Assembly: GCA_002271215.1 (NCBI GenBank)
Contig: CP018628.1
Coordinates: forward strand, 4,464,001 to 4,528,000
Direction: 5' to 3'
DNA: 64,000 bases
Source: Lelliottia jeotgali
Lineage (GTDB): Bacteria; Pseudomonadota; Gammaproteobacteria; Enterobacterales; Enterobacteriaceae
The notes beneath the pieces are model-generated. The model saw only the letters and a list, made by a program, of their open reading frames with translations. It did no database searches and was not told where the DNA came from. Positions 12,409 to 22,557 of this stretch are shown in pieces; positions within the stretch are counted from its first letter, which is position 1; each line of letters starts with the position of its first letter. Made by a program: the position numbers and the translations under genes.

Positions 12409-13329
12409 ATGACTGAAATCAGCCGTACTCAGGCGTGGCTCGAAAGCCTTCGCCCTAAGACATTACCTTTGGCATTTGCCGCGATTGTTGTGGGTTCTGC
12501 CCTGGCCTGGTGGCAGGGGCATTTCGATCCATTGGTCGCTGGCCTTGCGCTGATCACCGCCGGTTTGCTGCAAATCCTCTCTAACCTTGCCAACGACTAT
12601 GGCGATGCGGTGAAAGGCAGCGACAAACCCGACCGTATCGGGCCATTGCGCGGGATGCAAAAAGGGGTGATTACCCAGGCGCAAATGAAGCGTGCGCTGA
12701 TTATCACTGTCGCGCTGATTTGCCTTTCGGGCCTGGCGCTGGTCTCCGTGGCCTGTAAAACGACCGCTGATTTCATCGGCTTTATGGTGTTAGGCCTGTT
12801 AGCCATTGTGGCGGCAATCACCTATACCATCGGTACACGTCCTTACGGTTATATCGGTCTTGGTGATATCTCCGTGCTGGTCTTCTTCGGCTGGCTGAGC
12901 GTGATGGGCAGCTGGTATCTGCAGGCTCATACGCTGATTCCCGCGCTGTTCCTCCCGGCGACCGCCTGCGGTTTGCTCGCAGCGGCGGTGTTGAACATCA
13001 ATAACCTACGCGATATCGACAGCGATCGTCTGAACGGCAAAAATACCCTGGCGGTACGCTTAGGCCCGGTGAATGCGCGTCGCTATCACACCGGCCTGCT
13101 GATGGGTGCGCTGGTATGCCTGGCGCTGTTTAACCTGATTTCTCTGCACAGCATCTGGGGCTGGCTGTTTGTCCTGGCCGCACCGCTACTGATCAAACAG
13201 GCCCGTTTCGTGATGCGCGAGAAAAGCCCTGCCGCGATGCCCCCGATGCTCGAACGCACGGTAAAAGGCGCGTTATTGACTAACCTGTTGTTCGTCATTG
13301 GGATTGTGATGAGCCAGACGCTGGGTTAA
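12409..13329 (+). CDS. menA: 1,4-dihydroxy-2-naphthoate polyprenyltransferase
   Basis: MenA attaches the isoprenoid chain to DHNA to form demethylmenaquinone, a quinone for anaerobic respiration. It is a UbiA-family integral membrane protein of 306 residues with about nine hydrophobic segments. The two aspartate-rich prenyl-diphosphate sites are visible as NDYGDAVKGSD near residue 63 and NNLRDIDSDRLNGKNT near residue 197. It is 92 bp upstream of rraA. The start just after the hslU terminator matches E. coli. Confidence 0.95.
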   Translation: MTEISRTQAWLESLRPKTLPLAFAAIVVGSALAWWQGHFDPLVAGLALITAGLLQILSNLANDYGDAVKGSDKPDRIGPLRGMQKGVITQAQMKRALIITVALICLSGLALVSVACKTTADFIGFMVLGLLAIVAAITYTIGTRPYGYIGLGDISVLVFFGWLSVMGSWYLQAHTLIPALFLPATACGLLAAAVLNINNLRDIDSDRLNGKNTLAVRLGPVNARRYHTGLLMGALVCLALFNLISLHSIWGWLFVLAAPLLIKQARFVMREKSPAAMPPMLERTVKGALLTNLLFVIGIVMSQTLG

Positions 13330-13421
13330 CTGACAAATATCAATTAACAATTGATGATTTTGCAAACAATGCGATTCGCGCGATATACTGAACACATTCG
13401 CAGCAACCAGACAGTAAACCT

Positions 13422-13907
13422 ATGAAATACGATACTTCCGAGCTTTGTGACATCTATCAGGAAGATGTCAACGTCGTGGAACCGCTGTTCTCCAACTTTG
13501 GTGGACGGTCTTCGTTTGGCGGACAGATCATCACGGTAAAATGTTTCGAGGATAACGGGTTGCTGTATGAACTCCTCGAACAGAACGGCCGGGGTCGCAT
13601 TCTGTTGGTCGACGGTGGCGGTTCTATGCGCCGCGCGTTAATCGACGCCGATCTTGCCCGTCTTGCCGTGCAGAACGAGTGGGAAGGCCTGGTGGTGTAC
13701 GGTTCTGTGCGCCAGGTGGACGATCTGGAAGAGCTGGATATTGGCATCCAGGCCATCGCGGCGATTCCGGTCGGCGCGGCGGGTGACGGCATCGGCGAAA
13801 GCGATGTGCGCGTCAACTTCGGCGGCGTGACGTTCTTCTCCGGTGACCATCTTTACGCCGACAATACCGGCATCATCCTTTCCGAAGATCCGCTGGATAT
13901 CGAGTAA
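13422..13907 (+). CDS. rraA: Ribonuclease E activity regulator RraA
   Basis: RraA is a trimeric protein that binds the RNase E scaffold region and lowers mRNA decay. The 161-residue product has the family length, with the conserved core [18 protein letters not shown] near residue 66 and the [12 protein letters not shown] segment near residue 94. The fold resembles aldolase-type demethylmenaquinone methyltransferases, and the gene was once called menG for that reason. A REP unit follows immediately. Confidence 0.95.
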   Translation: MKYDTSELCDIYQEDVNVVEPLFSNFGGRSSFGGQIITVKCFEDNGLLYELLEQNGRGRILLVDGGGSMRRALIDADLARLAVQNEWEGLVVYGSVRQVDDLEELDIGIQAIAAIPVGAAGDGIGESDVRVNFGGVTFFSGDHLYADNTGIILSEDPLDIE

Positions 13908-13913
13908 TAAAAA

Positions 13914-13944
13914 GCCGGGTGGCGCTAGCGCTTACCCGGCCTAC
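13914..13944. repeat. REP element after rraA
   Basis: GCCGGGTGGCGC...TTACCCGGCCTAC is a single REP hairpin starting 6 bp after the rraA stop. Confidence 0.87.
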
Positions 13945-14012
13945 TTTTCTGCGTCACGACTCTTCATTCCCCTAAAGATTTCGCGTTGTAGCATGGCGGC
14001 AAGCGAATGAAT

Positions 14013-14044
14013 CCCCAGGAACATAGAAACCTATGTGACTGGGG
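14013..14044. repeat. Hairpin with tandem G-A mismatches, rraA-zapB gap
   Basis: CCCCAG-GA-ACATAG-AAAC-CTATGT-GA-CTGGGG folds into two perfect 6-bp stems separated by a symmetric GA/GA internal loop. It is followed by GGTGAATGCGCGCAGCCAACG. I believe similar sequences recur in enterobacterial intergenic regions, but I cannot name the family. No open frame or promoter is obvious around it. Confidence 0.6.
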
Positions 14045-14091
14045 TGAATGCGCGCAGCCAACGCCGCTACGGCGCGAAAGATGCCAGGGAA

Positions 14092-14364
<273 letters not shown>

Positions 14365-14610
14365 TTAACGAAAACGCGCACAACATATAGTTGTCGATTG
14401 TATGGAGCGCCGCCGTCCCTGTCCAGCGGCACGCCGCGCAGATTGCGGTTTGCAACACTTTTCATCCTGGTCCTGGTGCGTTCGCTGCATATACCCCTAA
14501 ATTGTTAATACTTTAGTTAATGAAATGATTCAGCTCTCATTTTAAAGATGATGCAAAAACGCGCTTTATGGCGCGATAACGCTCATTTTATTGACGCAGA
14601 CCACACATTT

Positions 14611-14650
14611 TGATTTCGATATTTCTCGTTTTTGCTCGTTAACGATAAAT
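14611..14650 (+). promoter_or_regulatory. Two tandem GlpR-like operators upstream of glpF
   Basis: Two adjacent 20-bp units, 14611-14630 (core TTTCGATATTTCTCG) and 14631-14650 (core CTCGTTAACGAT), resemble the glycerol-3-phosphate repressor operator with TTCG/CGAA half-sites. They lie 80-120 bp upstream of glpF. The remainder of the 395-bp zapB-glpF gap is AT-rich and probably holds the glpF promoter and CRP sites, which I could not place confidently. Confidence 0.65.
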
Positions 14651-14732
14651 TAACACCATGTCTACAGGACATCGCGGCTGTCCGTTGTCGCTGCGCTAAC
14701 AATAACATTCATCTTTCTTCAGGATTCCGATT

Positions 14733-15578
14733 ATGAGTCAGACATCAACCTTAAAAGGCCAGTGCATCGCCGAGTTCCTTGGTACCGGGTTGTTGATTTT
14801 CTTCGGGGTAGGCTGTGTTGCTGCACTGAAAGTGGCGGGTGCTACGTTCGGTCAGTGGGAAATCAGCATCATCTGGGGTCTGGGCGTGGCGATGGCCATC
14901 TACCTGACCGCAGGGGTTTCCGGCGCACATCTTAACCCGGCGGTGACCATCGCATTGTGGCTGTTCGCGTGCTTCGATAAACGCAAAGTCGTACCTTACA
15001 TCATTTCACAATTTGCCGGCGCCTTTTGCGCAGCGGCATTAGTTTACGGGCTTTATTACAATCTTTTCATCGACTTCGAACAGACGCATCATATGGTGCG
15101 CGGCAGTGTCGAAAGTCTTGATCTGGCGGGTATCTTCTCCACTTATCCGAACCCACATATCAATTTTGTGCAGGCGTTCGCGGTTGAAATGGTGATTACC
15201 GCTATTCTGATGGGCGTCATCATGGCGCTGGGCGATGATGGCAACGGCATCCCACGTGGCCCGCTGGCACCGCTGCTGATCGGCTTGCTGATTGCGGTGA
15301 TCGGCGCATCGATGGGGCCGCTGACTGGCTTTGCGATGAACCCGGCGCGTGACCTTGGACCGAAAACCTTCGCCTTCTTCGCAGGCTGGGGCGACGTGGC
15401 CTTCACCGGCGCGAAAGATATTCCTTACTTCCTGGTGCCGCTGTTCGGCCCGATTGTAGGGGCTGCGCTGGGTGCATTCGGCTATCGTAAATTAATTGGT
15501 CGCCACTTACCGTGCGACACCTGTGTGGAAGAAGAGAAGGAAACGACCTCTACCGCACAACAAAATGCTTCGCTGTAA
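14733..15578 (+). CDS. glpF: Glycerol uptake facilitator (aquaglyceroporin)
   Basis: GlpF is a tetrameric inner-membrane channel passing glycerol by facilitated diffusion. The 281-residue MIP-family protein has six transmembrane helices and both half-helix signature motifs, NPAVT near residue 68 and NPARD near residue 203. An Asp after the second NPA motif is typical of glycerol channels. It heads the glpFKX operon, 21 bp before glpK; uptake is made irreversible by GlpK. Confidence 0.97.
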   Translation: MSQTSTLKGQCIAEFLGTGLLIFFGVGCVAALKVAGATFGQWEISIIWGLGVAMAIYLTAGVSGAHLNPAVTIALWLFACFDKRKVVPYIISQFAGAFCAAALVYGLYYNLFIDFEQTHHMVRGSVESLDLAGIFSTYPNPHINFVQAFAVEMVITAILMGVIMALGDDGNGIPRGPLAPLLIGLLIAVIGASMGPLTGFAMNPARDLGPKTFAFFAGWGDVAFTGAKDIPYFLVPLFGPIVGAALGAFGYRKLIGRHLPCDTCVEEEKETTSTAQQNASL

Positions 15579-17108
<1,530 letters not shown>

Positions 17109-17117
17109 TTCGACCAT

Positions 17118-17206
17118 TCCCCTCACCCTAACCCTCTCCCAAAGGGAGAGGGAACTCGCCGGTTTTCTCCCTCTCCCGTGGGAGAGGGCCGGGGTGAGGG
17201 CATCAA
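17118..17206. repeat. Complete copy of the long CCCTCACCC...GGGTGAGGG repeat
   Basis: This intergenic element has the layout CCCCTCACCCTAACCCTCTCCC, a hairpin CTCTCCCAAAGGGAGAG, a spacer, a second hairpin CCTCTCCCGTGGGAGAGG and a terminal GGGGTGAGGGCATCA. Its outer ends are inverted repeats, so the whole can fold back on itself. It lies between glpK and glpX inside the operon. Confidence 0.85.
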
Positions 17207-17269
17207 ACCGCACCCCTCCCCACTCTGTGATAAACTTCGTGCAATTCCTTTTGACTGCACGAGTATCTG

Positions 17270-18280
17270 ATGAGACGTGAACTTGCTATCGAATTTTCCC
17301 GCGTAACCGAAGCCGCCGCACTGGCAGGCTATAAGTGGTTAGGCCGCGGCGATAAAAATATCGCTGACGGTGCTGCCGTCCACGCGATGCGCATTATGCT
17401 CAACCAGGTCAACATTGACGGCACCATCGTCATCGGCGAAGGCGAGATCGACGAAGCGCCGATGCTCTTCATTGGCGAAAAAGTCGGTACCGGCAACGGC
17501 GACGCGGTAGATATCGCCGTCGACCCGATCGAAGGCACCCGCATGACCGCGATGGGCCAGGCTAACGCACTGGCGGTGCTGGCGGTCGGCGATAAAGGCT
17601 GCTTCCTCAACGCACCCGATATGTACATGGAAAAGCTGATTGTCGGACCGGGTGCAAAAGGGTCTATCGATCTCAATCTTCCGCTGGAAGAGAACCTGCG
17701 CAATGTTGCCGCCGCGCTGGGTAAACCGCTGAGCGAACTCACCGTAACGATTCTGGCGAAACCGCGCCACGACGCGACCATTTCGCAGATGCAGCAGCTT
17801 GGCGTGCGCGTGTTTGCGATTCCCGATGGTGACGTAGCCGCGTCTATTTTGACCTGTATGCCCGATAGCGAAGTTGACGTGCTGTACGGCATCGGCGGCG
17901 CACCGGAAGGCGTGGTGTCCGCCGCGGTCATTCGCGCGCTGGATGGCGATATGCAGGGCCGCCTGCTGGCGCGTCATCACGTTAAAGGCGACAACGAAGA
18001 GAACCGTCGTATCGGTGAAGATGAGCTGGCCCGCTGCAAAGCGATGGGCATTGAGGCCAACAAAGTGCTGCGTCTCGATGAAATGGCACGCAGCGATAAC
18101 GTCATCTTCTCGGCCACTGGCATCACCAAAGGCGATCTGCTGGACGGCATTACCCGCAAGGGCAACATGGCGACCACCGAAACGCTGCTGATTCGCGGCA
18201 AGTCCCGCACCATCCGCCGCATTCAGTCGATTCACTATCTCGATCGCAAAGACCCGAACGTACAGACGCACATTCTGTAA
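17270..18280 (+). CDS. glpX: Class II fructose-1,6-bisphosphatase
   Basis: GlpX dephosphorylates fructose-1,6-bisphosphate using Mn2+ and supports gluconeogenesis during growth on glycerol. The 336-residue protein matches the E. coli length. The metal/phosphate motif DPIEGTRMT is near residue 85, and GEGEIDEAPM near residue 57 supplies further ligands. It is the third gene of glpFKX. A short hairpin lies after it, before fpr. Confidence 0.96.
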   Translation: MRRELAIEFSRVTEAAALAGYKWLGRGDKNIADGAAVHAMRIMLNQVNIDGTIVIGEGEIDEAPMLFIGEKVGTGNGDAVDIAVDPIEGTRMTAMGQANALAVLAVGDKGCFLNAPDMYMEKLIVGPGAKGSIDLNLPLEENLRNVAAALGKPLSELTVTILAKPRHDATISQMQQLGVRVFAIPDGDVAASILTCMPDSEVDVLYGIGGAPEGVVSAAVIRALDGDMQGRLLARHHVKGDNEENRRIGEDELARCKAMGIEANKVLRLDEMARSDNVIFSATGITKGDLLDGITRKGNMATTETLLIRGKSRTIRRIQSIHYLDRKDPNVQTHIL

Positions 18281-18300
18281 GGCAATTTGTTCGAATGAGC

Positions 18301-18324
18301 TTTCCAGCCGCAACAGGCTGGAAA
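18301..18324 (+). terminator. Hairpin after glpX
   Basis: TTTCCAGCC-GCAACA-GGCTGGAAA is a perfect 9-bp stem 20 bp after the glpX stop. A pyrimidine-rich but not T-run tail follows, so it may be a weak terminator or an mRNA 3'-end stabiliser. Confidence 0.55.
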
Positions 18325-18376
18325 TCTCCCTCGCAAGAATGGAATATAGCGTAAGAAAACAGCTCAGGAGAAGGTT

Positions 18377-19123
18377 ATGGCGGAGTGGGTAACAGGAAAA
18401 GTCACAAAGGTAGAGTTCTGGACCGATGCACTATTTAGCCTCACCGTGCATGCCCCCATTCACCCTTTTACCGCCGGGCAATTCGCCAAGCTGGGGCTGG
18501 AAATTGACGGTGAACGCGTGCAGCGCGCCTATTCCTACGTCAATGCGCCCGATAATCCGGATCTGGAGTTTTATCTGGTCACCGTTCCTGACGGTAAATT
18601 AAGCCCGCGTCTGGCAGCGCTGAAACCGGGCGATGATATTCAAATTGTTAGCGAAGCGGCGGGTTTCTTCGTACTGGAGGAAATTCCTGATTGCGACACT
18701 CTTTGGATGTTAGCCACCGGTACCGCCATCGGCCCTTATCTGTCGATTTTGCAGTACGGGAAGGATCTGGAGCGTTTCAAAAATATCGTACTGGTTCACG
18801 CCGCGCGTTATGCCGCCGACCTGAGCTATCTCCCGCTGATGCAGGAACTGGAAAAGCGTTACGAAGGGAAGCTGAAAATCCAGACTGTGGTGAGTCGTGA
18901 AACGGCGGAGGGTTCGCTGACCGGGCGAGTACCGGCGCTGATTGAGAGCGGAGAACTTGAAGCAGCCGTTGGGCTGACCATGACCACCGAAAACAGTCAT
19001 GTGATGCTGTGCGGTAACCCGCAGATGGTGCGCGATACCCAGCAGTTGCTGAAAGACTCCCGGCAGATGACCAAACACTTGCGCCGCCGACCGGGCCATA
19101 TGACCGCTGAACACTACTGGTAA
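18377..19123 (+). CDS. fpr: Ferredoxin/flavodoxin-NADP+ reductase
   Basis: Fpr moves electrons between NADPH and flavodoxin or ferredoxin and is part of the SoxRS response in relatives. The 248-residue protein has an FAD-binding motif RAYSYVNAPDN near residue 50 and an NADP-binding ATGTAIGPYLS near residue 114; the C-terminus ends HYW. An AGGAGAAGG ribosome site precedes the start. Its TAA stop directly abuts the stop codon of the convergent yiiR. Confidence 0.96.
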   Translation: MAEWVTGKVTKVEFWTDALFSLTVHAPIHPFTAGQFAKLGLEIDGERVQRAYSYVNAPDNPDLEFYLVTVPDGKLSPRLAALKPGDDIQIVSEAAGFFVLEEIPDCDTLWMLATGTAIGPYLSILQYGKDLERFKNIVLVHAARYAADLSYLPLMQELEKRYEGKLKIQTVVSRETAEGSLTGRVPALIESGELEAAVGLTMTTENSHVMLCGNPQMVRDTQQLLKDSRQMTKHLRRRPGHMTAEHYW

Positions 19124-19543
19124 TCAGAGATACTTCACGTCCAGCGTGTCTTTCCCGTATTTATTCTCGCCCTGGGTGCCGACAAATGCGCCCAGGTCGA
19201 TAACGGTCATCACAAAAATCACCGTCGGGATCAGTTTACCCACCACCCACGGCAGTATTGACGGCAACATTGACCAGTTTCCTGCAACCAGCATCCACGC
19301 CAGAATGATCAGCAGCGCCCACAGGCCTGAGCGTCCGCGATCGTGCAGACGTTTAACCATCACTGACGCCGTTGGCCAGAGTAGACACACCAGCGCAAAC
19401 GCCGCCGTTTGGGTGCCTAGCCAGTTGCTGTAGGCCAGACCGAAAAGCACCAGCATCGCGACAATCCACGTGCCAATCCAAATCCAAAAATCACGGCGTC
19501 CAATACGCCCTTTGAATGAAAACAACCACTGCTGTATGGTCAT
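19124..19543 (-). CDS. yiiR: DUF805 inner-membrane protein YiiR
   Basis: This small membrane protein of unknown function has the DUF805 signature: an N-terminal amphipathic stretch FSFKGRIGRRDFWIW and the loop KRLHDRGRSG near residue 64. Three or four hydrophobic segments follow. I chose the ATG at 19543 (MTIQQWLFSF, 139 residues), matching YiiR, with AAGGA-type bases upstream; an ORF extension to 19603 has no support. Its stop codon abuts the fpr stop, leaving no room for a terminator between the convergent genes. Confidence 0.88.
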   Translation of the reverse strand: MTIQQWLFSFKGRIGRRDFWIWIGTWIVAMLVLFGLAYSNWLGTQTAAFALVCLLWPTASVMVKRLHDRGRSGLWALLIILAWMLVAGNWSMLPSILPWVVGKLIPTVIFVMTVIDLGAFVGTQGENKYGKDTLDVKYL

Positions 19544-19655
19544 GTAAGGTTCCTTTTTATTGTATGCCGCGTAGTTTACCCTGGAGTTGTGACCTTTTGA
19601 CAAGCAGACCGGATATCGTTTTAATCATGAACAGTTACCTACAGGGACAATTTTC

Positions 19656-20246
19656 ATGAAACGTTGGGCTCACCCTTTTTTGCTCTGTTTTACCTTGCTG
19701 AGCGCCAGCTTTTCCCTGTTCGCCGCCGACGCGCCCGCGACCGCGCCCTATCTTTTGCAGGGTGCGCCATCTTTTGATCAGTCGATCAGCCAGTTTCGCG
19801 AAACGTTCAACCACGACAATCCGAAACTCCCTCTCGGTGAATTTCGTGCTATCGACAGTGCGCGCGATACGCCAACGCTGACGCGTGCCGCCAGCAAAAT
19901 TAATGAAAACCTGTACGCCTCCACGGCGCTTGAGCGCGGCACGCTGAAAATCAAAAGCATGCAAATCACCTGGCTGCCGATTCAGGGTCCTGAACAAAAA
20001 GCCGCGAAAGTCAAAGCGCTGGAGTACATGAGCGCCATTCTGCGTGCGTTCACCCCCGTGCTGACCAAAGCACAGAGCCAGCAAAAGCTGCAAAAATTGC
20101 TGACCAGCGGCAAAAACAAGCGTTACTACGCCGAAACGGAAGGCGCGATTCGCTATGTTGTCGCAGATAACGGTGAAAAGGGACTGACCTTCGCTGTTGA
20201 ACCGATTAAGCTGGCACTATCTGACGCACTCGGAGGGGCGAATTAA
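19656..20246 (+). CDS. yiiQ: DUF1454 periplasmic protein YiiQ
   Basis: This 196-residue exported protein of unknown function carries a clear signal peptide: a basic start (MKRWAH), a hydrophobic core and a likely Ala-X-Ala cleavage near residue 24. The mature part is hydrophilic and has no catalytic motif I recognise. It matches the YiiQ/DUF1454 family by memory of length and position between yiiR and tpiA. Confidence 0.87.
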   Translation: MKRWAHPFLLCFTLLSASFSLFAADAPATAPYLLQGAPSFDQSISQFRETFNHDNPKLPLGEFRAIDSARDTPTLTRAASKINENLYASTALERGTLKIKSMQITWLPIQGPEQKAAKVKALEYMSAILRAFTPVLTKAQSQQKLQKLLTSGKNKRYYAETEGAIRYVVADNGEKGLTFAVEPIKLALSDALGGAN

Positions 20247-20357
20247 TGACAAAAAGCAAAGCCTTTCGAGGGAAAATCTCTATACTGATTCACAGACCAT
20301 GCTGCTCTCACGGGCGGCCATAATCCTTAATTCGCTTATTGAGCGTGGAGAATTGAA

Positions 20358-21125
20358 ATGCGACATCCTTTAGTGATGGGTAACTGGAAACTGAACGGCA
20401 GCCGCCACATGGTAAACGAGCTGATTGCCAACCTGCGTACAGAGCTGGCTGGCGTGACCGGCTGTGCGGTAGCGATCGCTCCACCAGACATCTATCTGGA
20501 TCTGGCTAAACACGCCGCTGACGGCAGCCACATCGTGCTGGGCGCGCAGAACGTTGACGTTAACCTGTCTGGCGCATTCACCGGTGAAACCTCAGCAGAA
20601 ATGCTGAAAGACATCGGCGCACAGTACATCATCATCGGTCACTCTGAGCGTCGTACGTACCACAAAGAATCCGACGAATTCATCGCCAAGAAATTCGCTG
20701 TGCTGAAAGAGCAGGGTCTGACTCCAGTTCTGTGCATCGGTGAAACCGAAGCAGAAAACGAAGCAGGCAAAACCGAAGAAGTGTGTGCACGTCAGATCGA
20801 CGCTGTGCTGAAAACTCAGGGCGCAGCGGCGTTCGAAGGCGTGGTTATCGCTTATGAGCCAGTTTGGGCGATCGGTACCGGCAAATCTGCGACTCCAGCG
20901 CAGGCACAGGCTGTTCACAAATTTATCCGTGACCACATTGCTAAAGCCGACGCGAAAGTGGCTGAGCAAGTGATCATCCAGTACGGCGGTTCCGTTAACG
21001 CAGCGAACGCAGCAGAGCTGTTCACCCAGCCGGACATCGACGGCGCGCTGGTTGGCGGCGCATCCCTGAAAGCAGACGCTTTCGCGGTAATCGTTAAAGC
21101 AGCAGAAGCAGCTAAACAGGCGTAA
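20358..21125 (+). CDS. tpiA: Triosephosphate isomerase
   Basis: TpiA interconverts dihydroxyacetone phosphate and glyceraldehyde-3-phosphate in glycolysis. The 255-residue TIM barrel has Lys11 in GNWKLNGS, the catalytic His in IIGHSERR near residue 95 and the catalytic Glu in [11 protein letters not shown] near residue 167. Codon use looks like that of a highly expressed gene. Downstream is the repeat element disrupted by the insertion sequence. Confidence 0.98.
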   Translation: MRHPLVMGNWKLNGSRHMVNELIANLRTELAGVTGCAVAIAPPDIYLDLAKHAADGSHIVLGAQNVDVNLSGAFTGETSAEMLKDIGAQYIIIGHSERRTYHKESDEFIAKKFAVLKEQGLTPVLCIGETEAENEAGKTEEVCARQIDAVLKTQGAAAFEGVVIAYEPVWAIGTGKSATPAQAQAVHKFIRDHIAKADAKVAEQVIIQYGGSVNAANAAELFTQPDIDGALVGGASLKADAFAVIVKAAEAAKQA

Positions 21126-21193
21126 TTGGTTTCCCCTCACCCCTGCCCTCTCCCACAAGGAGAGGGTGATTGAATTCCCTCTCCCTGTGGGAG

Positions 21194-22478
21194 TGTACGG
21201 TCCGGGGACATCATGAACACTTGTTCGGGGACATGGTAGACACTTACAACTAAGGCATACGAACCCGTTTTTGGAGTCGCTTATGCCCTGGGATGCGAGA
21301 GATACCATGTCATTACGTACCGAGTTTGTTCTGTTCGCCTCGCAAGACGGGGCGAACATCCGTTCTCTTTGCCGTCATTTCGGCATTGCCCCTGCCACTG
21401 GCTACAAGTGGCTCGCCCGCTGGTCTGAACACGGCGCTGCCGGCCTGGCTGACCGCTCCCGTGTGCCTCATCATTCGCCGAACCGCTCATCTGACGCCAT
21501 CACTGACCTGCTGCGCCTGGCGCATGCCCGTCATGAACGCTGGGGCGCGCGCAAGATTAAGCGCTGGCTCGAAGACCAGGGACACAGGATGCCCGCTTTC
21601 AGCACTGTCCATAACCTGATGGCCCGTCACGGCCTGCTGCCGGGCACGACACCGGGCATTCCGGCCACCGGCAGCTTTGAGCATGACGCCCCCAACCGCC
21701 TCTGGCAGATGGACTTTAAGGGCCACTTTCCCTTTGGGGGCGGGCGCTGCCATCCACTGACCCTGCTCGACGACCACTCCCGTTTTTCCCTCTGTCTGGT
21801 GCACTGCGACGATGAGCGCCGGGAGACCGTGCAGTCACAGCTGATTAACGTGTTCAGGCACTACGGGTTGCCGGAGCGGATGACGATGGATAACGGGGCA
21901 CCGTGGGGCGACACCACCGGAGTCTGGACGGCACTGGAGCTGTGGCTGATGCGCCAGGGTATCCGGGTGGGCCACTCGCGGCCATATCATCCACAGACGC
22001 AGGGCAAGCTGGAGCGTTTTCACCGCAGCCTGAAGGCGGAAGTTCTGCAGGGGAAGTGGTTCGCGGACAGGGGTGAGCTGCAGCGTGCCTTTGACCACTG
22101 GCGCAACGTCTATAACCTTGAACGGCCGCACACCTCGCTGGATATGGCAGTGCCCGCTTCGCGGTATCAGCCATCAGCGCGGCAGTACAACAGTCACGCT
22201 GAACTCCCGGAATACGACGAGGGCGTGATGGTCAGGAAAGTGGATATCAGCGGAAAGCTGAGCCTGAGAGGGGTAACGCTGAAGGCAGGAAAAGCGTTCA
22301 GGGGCGAATATGTGGGACTGAAGGAAGGGGCTGAAGATGGCTGTTATGAGGTGTGGTGGTACAGCACGAAAGTGGGGGTGATCGACCTGAAGAAAAAGTC
22401 GATCACCATGGGTAAAGGATGTTAAATAGTGTTCACCATGTCCCCGAACACCTGTCTACCATGTCCCCGGACCGTACA
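21194..22478 (+). mobile_element. IS481-family insertion sequence, complete
   Basis: The element is 1285 bp. Both ends are TGTACGGTCCGGGGACAT as perfect 18-bp inverted repeats, and the similarity continues with mismatches for about 50 bp. A 5-bp direct repeat GGGAG flanks it (21189-21193 and 22479-22483), as expected for a target-site duplication. One intact transposase gene fills it. Each end contains two copies of CGGGGACAT spaced about 23 bp apart, likely transposase-binding iterons. I do not assign an ISfinder name. Confidence 0.93.
21283..22425 (+). CDS. IS481-family DDE transposase
   Basis: The 380-residue protein has an N-terminal helix-turn-helix (ISALC-like segment NIRSLCRHFGIAPATGYKW near residue 25) and an integrase-core catalytic domain. 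The DDE residues are visible in QMDFKGHFPF (near residue 145), DNGAPWG (near 205) and HPQTQGKLERFHRSLKAE (Glu near 245). I prefer the ATG at 21283 (MPWDARD), which has GGAG 6 bp upstream, to a TTG at 21271. No frameshift or stop interrupts it, so it may be active. Confidence 0.93.
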   Translation: MPWDARDTMSLRTEFVLFASQDGANIRSLCRHFGIAPATGYKWLARWSEHGAAGLADRSRVPHHSPNRSSDAITDLLRLAHARHERWGARKIKRWLEDQGHRMPAFSTVHNLMARHGLLPGTTPGIPATGSFEHDAPNRLWQMDFKGHFPFGGGRCHPLTLLDDHSRFSLCLVHCDDERRETVQSQLINVFRHYGLPERMTMDNGAPWGDTTGVWTALELWLMRQGIRVGHSRPYHPQTQGKLERFHRSLKAEVLQGKWFADRGELQRAFDHWRNVYNLERPHTSLDMAVPASRYQPSARQYNSHAELPEYDEGVMVRKVDISGKLSLRGVTLKAGKAFRGEYVGLKEGAEDGCYEVWWYSTKVGVIDLKKKSITMGKGC

Positions 22479-22518
22479 GGGAGAGGGTTAGGGTGAGGGC
22501 ATCAGACCGCACTGAATC

Positions 22519-22557
22519 GTAGGCCCGGTAAGGCGAAGCCGCCACCGGGCTTTTTTT
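22519..22557 (+). terminator. REP hairpin with T-run between the IS/tpiA side and the permease gene
   Basis: A REP unit GTAGGCCCGG...CCACCGGGC is followed by seven T residues, giving a plus-strand intrinsic-terminator-like structure. It separates plus-strand transcription from the convergent permease gene, whose stop overlaps the T-run. Confidence 0.75.

Larger units (their letters stand above)
21131..22505. repeat. Long repeat copy split by the insertion sequence
   Basis: The left part (21131-21193) and right part (22479-22505) together rebuild one copy of the CCCTCACCC...GGGTGAGGG element. Removing the IS and one GGGAG duplicate gives CTCCCTGTGGGAGAGGGTTAGG, identical across the junction to the intact copy at 38757-38779. 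The coordinates span the IS that lies inside it. Confidence 0.88.

Noticed and set aside
21271..21282. TTG start for the transposase.
   Set aside because: The ATG at 21283 has GGAG 6 bp upstream and gives the MPW start common in IS481 transposases.
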